Assembly (NCBI RefSeq): GCF_021729885.1
Contig: NZ_CP063401.1
Span: 3,960,501-4,024,500, forward strand
Length of the DNA: 64,000 nucleotides
Direction: 5' to 3'
DNA from: Devosia sp. SL43
GTDB lineage: Bacteria; Pseudomonadota; Alphaproteobacteria; Rhizobiales; Devosiaceae
In this document: one piece after another, positions 62,883-64,000 of the stretch
Layout of the letters: each line of letters begins with the position of its first letter
Position numbering within the stretch: position 1 is the stretch's first letter
The notes under the pieces: generated by a model
What the model saw: the letters and a program-made list of their open reading frames with translations, nothing else
What the model was told of the DNA's origin: nothing
Databases searched by the model: none
Made by a program: the position numbers and the translations under genes

Positions 62883-64000
62883 GTTGGCATTCCATTGGCT
62901 GAGGGCGCGCCTGCAAACCGCAGGCGCATGGCATTGATCACAACGATCATCGAGGATGAGGACATGGCGATGGCGGCCCAGAGGGGGGTGACCAGTCCGG
63001 CGGCCGCCAGAGGCAGGACGACCAGGTTATAGGCGATGGAGAGCCCCAGGTTCTGGCGAACCAGGCGATCAGCCTTACGCGCGAGCCACAGGGCATAAGG
63101 CACGCCATCGAGTCGGTTATTGGTCAGCACGAAGTCGGCTGCTGCCCTGCCCGCATCGGCAGCCGATGCGGGGGCAAACGACACGTCGGCAGCGCGCAGG
63201 GCCGCAGCATCGTTGATGCCGTCGCCAACCATGGCCACGAGGCCGGTCTCATGCATGCGGGAAATGGCTTCGGCCTTTGACTGCGGTGTCATGGCGTGAG
63301 TGTGGTCGGCAATGCCGAGTTGCAAAGCTATGGCCGAGACGGCCTGTTCGCGGTCGCCAGACAGAAGATGTGTTGCGACTCCCTGCCGATGCAATTGGGC
63401 GACCACCGACGCAGCCTCGGGACGTGTCTCATCTGCAAATTCGAAAGCGGCTACGGGGTCGCCGTCGGCAGACAGCCACGCGACCGGGCCAGCGGAGGCA
63501 ATCTGATTGGCGCCGCAAAACTCAGCGCTACCGAGCCGCCACAAAATGCCATCGCGGCGCAGTTCCACGCCGCGCCCCGGGCTTTCCACGCAGCCCGGAA
63601 AGACGGGGACGCGACAAGCCCCGGCCAAGGCGGCAGAGAGCGGGTGGCTGCTGGCACCGGCAAGCCCTGCCGCAACCGACAGCAAGGCTGGATCGCCGAA
63701 TACCTGTCCTGACAGGCGCAGGTTGCCGGTGGTGAGCGTGCCGGTCTTGTCGAAGGCGACATGCCGGACATCGGCCAGCCGCTCCAATGCAGCGCCGTCC
63801 TTCATCAGGATGCCGCGCGCAAAGAGCCGGCCAGCGGCGACGACATGCACGATCGGTACCGCCAGCGCCAAAGCACAGGGGCAGGTTACGATCAGCACCG
63901 ATACCGCATTGAGCAGGGCGGTGCGCCATCCGGCACCCAAAGCGAGCCAGGCCAGCAGTGTCGCCAGCGACGCGATGTGGATCACCGGTGCGTAATAGTC
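62879..64000 (-). CDS. ccoI: Copper-translocating P1B-type ATPase CcoI (FixI), C-terminal part
   Basis: The gene runs off the right edge; 373 residues are present. Visible are the metal-binding helix VTCPCALALAVPIV, phosphorylation site DKTGTLTTG, the ATP-binding region (GRGVELRRDG) and hinge GDGINDAAALRAAD, then the last two membrane helices. It supplies copper to the cbb3 oxidase. With ccoS next to it the rest of the fixNOQP-GHI genes should lie beyond 64000. Confidence 0.92.
   Translation of the reverse strand, partial: DYYAPVIHIASLATLLAWLALGAGWRTALLNAVSVLIVTCPCALALAVPIVHVVAAGRLFARGILMKDGAALERLADVRHVAFDKTGTLTTGNLRLSGQVFGDPALLSVAAGLAGASSHPLSAALAGACRVPVFPGCVESPGRGVELRRDGILWRLGSAEFCGANQIASAGPVAWLSADGDPVAAFEFADETRPEAASVVAQLHRQGVATHLLSGDREQAVSAIALQLGIADHTHAMTPQSKAEAISRMHETGLVAMVGDGINDAAALRAADVSFAPASAADAGRAAADFVLTNNRLDGVPYALWLARKADRLVRQNLGLSIAYNLVVLPLAAAGLVTPLWAAIAMSSSSMIVVINAMRLRFAGAPSANGMPT

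Overview
The window looks like chromosome of a GC-rich alphaproteobacterium of the order Hyphomicrobiales, most likely Devosia or a close relative. The evidence is a gene-transfer-agent type tail module, the rhizobial-style block feuNPQ - ccmIEFH (cycHJKL) - degP - two-component system - glnE - sensor kinase - pepN, and an FNR/hemN/cbb3-oxidase region. The genus is an inference from gene content; no rRNA or tRNA gene was seen.

Layout, left half. 1-6900 holds the tail end of an RcGTA-like structural cluster (tape measure, DUF2460, DUF2163, NlpC/P60 peptidase, TIM-barrel megatron) closed by a GH108 endolysin whose last 61 residues look like a small holin with its own ribosome site. A HicB/HicA-like toxin-antitoxin pair follows (6971-7415). 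Then comes a long envelope and regulation block: FeuNPQ signalling, a surface lipoprotein, a hypothetical protein, a divergent pair of sarcosine-oxidase-alpha-like flavoproteins, System I cytochrome c maturation, the periplasmic protease DegP with a two-component pair, glutamine synthetase adenylyltransferase, a PAS kinase and aminopeptidase N.

Middle. 30.7-36.9 kb carries three paralogous ABC half-exporters in a row behind a promoter with a near-textbook SoxR box, suggesting redox-drug efflux. A degenerate GGDEF-EVL protein, a cytosolic beta-mannosidase, an EamA transporter, type II NADH dehydrogenase and an FGGY sugar kinase follow. Four large palindromic intergenic elements of at least three families lie between 0.35 and 35 kb.

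Right part. At 45.6 kb the first codons of dusA are cut off abruptly. dusA is a known integration site for mobile elements, and the sequence beyond is visibly lower in GC (about 52 percent in sampled lines against 65-70 percent elsewhere). It contains an Old-Yellow-Enzyme gene with a divergent MerR regulator and a well-formed MerR-type promoter, a broken NmrA-like gene, an orphan LacI regulator beside a 32-bp perfect palindrome, and two orphan ROK-type regulators. Two chemoreceptors flank the ROK genes. Each has the C-terminal DWNEF tail and each is followed by a small uncharacterised protein. No integrase and no dusA 3' part were seen, so the right edge of any island is unknown.

The end of the window is a sensing and respiration module: an HD-GYP response regulator, a periplasmic sulfite-oxidase-fold protein without cysteine, and a hybrid kinase with receiver and Hpt domains. 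These are followed by a four-cysteine FNR regulator, hemN with a 9/10 FNR box upstream, ccoS and the C-terminal part of the cbb3-oxidase copper ATPase ccoI/fixI. Together they point to adaptation to low oxygen.
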